This document shows positions 6,542-6,950 of a stretch of 6,950 nt of DNA, piece by piece (the first letter of the stretch is position 1; the number at the start of each line of letters is the position of its first letter). The DNA comes from an uncultured Actinomycetes bacterium. GTDB lineage: Bacteria > Actinomycetota > Actinomycetes > S36-B12. The stretch is taken from positions 1-6,950 of the forward strand of contig CAINGG010000165.1 of assembly GCA_903848435.1 (NCBI GenBank), written 5' to 3'. Made by a program: the position numbers and the translations under genes. The notes beneath the pieces are model-generated. The model searched no databases, had not been told where the DNA came from, and saw only the letters and a program-made list of their open reading frames with translations.

Positions 6542-6950
6542 TCAGTCGGCGGCGAAGCCGCCATCGACCAGCAGCGTGGTGCCCGTGATGAAGTCTGAGG
6601 CGGACGACGCCAGGAAGACGGCCGCGCCGCCCAGGTCCTGGGGCACGCCCCACCGCCCCTCCGGCGTACGCGCCTGCACGGCCTCATCCAAGCCCGGGAG
6701 CTGCTGGCGCGCTCCTTGCGTCAGGTCTGTGTCGATCCAGCCGGGCAGGATCGCATTGGCCTGAATGCCATCCTTGGCCCACGCCACGGCGAGCGCTTTG
6801 GTGAGTTGCACCAGTCCGCCCTTGGCTGCGCCGTACGCCGCTGCCTTCTCGTTGGCGAAGATCGACATCAGCGAGGCGATGTTGATGATCTTCCCGCCAC
6901 CCGATGCCTTCATGGCGGGGTACGCCGCCCTGCTGCAGAAGAATGGGCCA
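6542..6950 (-). CDS. SDR family NAD(P)-dependent oxidoreductase (5' partial)
   Basis: The frame is open to the right edge of the window. 135 residues are visible of about 250, so the N-terminal half, with TGxxxGxG cofactor and NNAG motifs, lies outside. Visible hallmarks are KIINIAS with the catalytic Ser (fragment residue 26), then YGAAK with Tyr39 and Lys43 (Ser and Tyr are the usual 13 apart). These are followed by NAILPGWIDTDLT, then GRWGVPQDLGGAAVFLASS and the C-terminal TGTTLLVDGGFAAD. This is a classical short-chain dehydrogenase, most like the glucose/gluconate dehydrogenase and 3-oxoacyl-ACP-reductase-like groups; the substrate cannot be told. An in-frame ATG at 6913 is internal, because GPFFCSRAAYPA before it is normal SDR helix sequence. 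It runs opposite to the one-carbon operon and nothing ties it to that pathway. Confidence 0.93.
   Translation of the reverse strand, partial: GPFFCSRAAYPAMKASGGGKIINIASLMSIFANEKAAAYGAAKGGLVQLTKALAVAWAKDGIQANAILPGWIDTDLTQGARQQLPGLDEAVQARTPEGRWGVPQDLGGAAVFLASSASDFITGTTLLVDGGFAAD

Noticed and set aside
6517..6545. Promoter for tRNA-Thr (CTGAGG and CAGGAT about 17 nt apart on the minus strand)
   Set aside because: Each hexamer matches the consensus at only three of six positions, so it is too weak to list as a feature.
6368..6598. Plus-strand small open frame across the hairpin, tRNA and SDR end
   Set aside because: It overlaps a complete tRNA and the hairpin on the opposite strand; a typical spurious tRNA-shadow frame with no domain.

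Overview
The window is GC-rich and tightly packed, with strongly G/C-ending codons and many long antisense shadow frames. This, the etfB/etfA/fhs protein types and a tRNA gene without an encoded CCA suggest a high-GC actinomycete. I cannot name the genus.

Layout. A plus-strand gene run fills positions 1 to 5819. It begins with a dimethylglycine-dehydrogenase-like FAD/folate oxidoreductase whose first roughly 25 residues lie upstream of the window. Next come the two electron transfer flavoprotein subunits (etfB, etfA) and formate-tetrahydrofolate ligase (fhs). The junctions are a 1-nt overlap (TAATG), a 4-nt overlap (ATGA) and a 7-nt gap in which the fhs Shine-Dalgarno overlaps the etfA stop codon, so these four genes are almost certainly one operon. 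After a 78-nt gap comes a small stand-alone GyrI/AraC-type effector-binding protein. It may be read through from the operon, since no clear terminator follows fhs. A long near-perfect hairpin (6364-6423) closes the plus-strand block. From the other side, on the minus strand, a short-chain dehydrogenase (cut by the right edge) and a tRNA-Thr(TGT) converge on the same hairpin.

How the genes work together (inference from families). The flavoenzyme oxidatively demethylates an N-methylated amine. Its electrons leave through the dedicated EtfAB pair toward the quinone pool. The released one-carbon unit is captured on tetrahydrofolate by the C-terminal GcvT-like domain. Fhs links 10-formyl-THF to formate and ATP and could run in either direction. 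The enzyme that would connect methylene-THF to formyl-THF (FolD type) is not in the window.

No CRISPR array, transposon, phage gene or obviously novel multi-gene system is visible. The most interesting points are departures from the usual motifs in the flavoenzyme and in EtfB, which suggest a specialised subfamily, and the long intergenic hairpin, which may be a terminator or one copy of a dispersed palindromic repeat.
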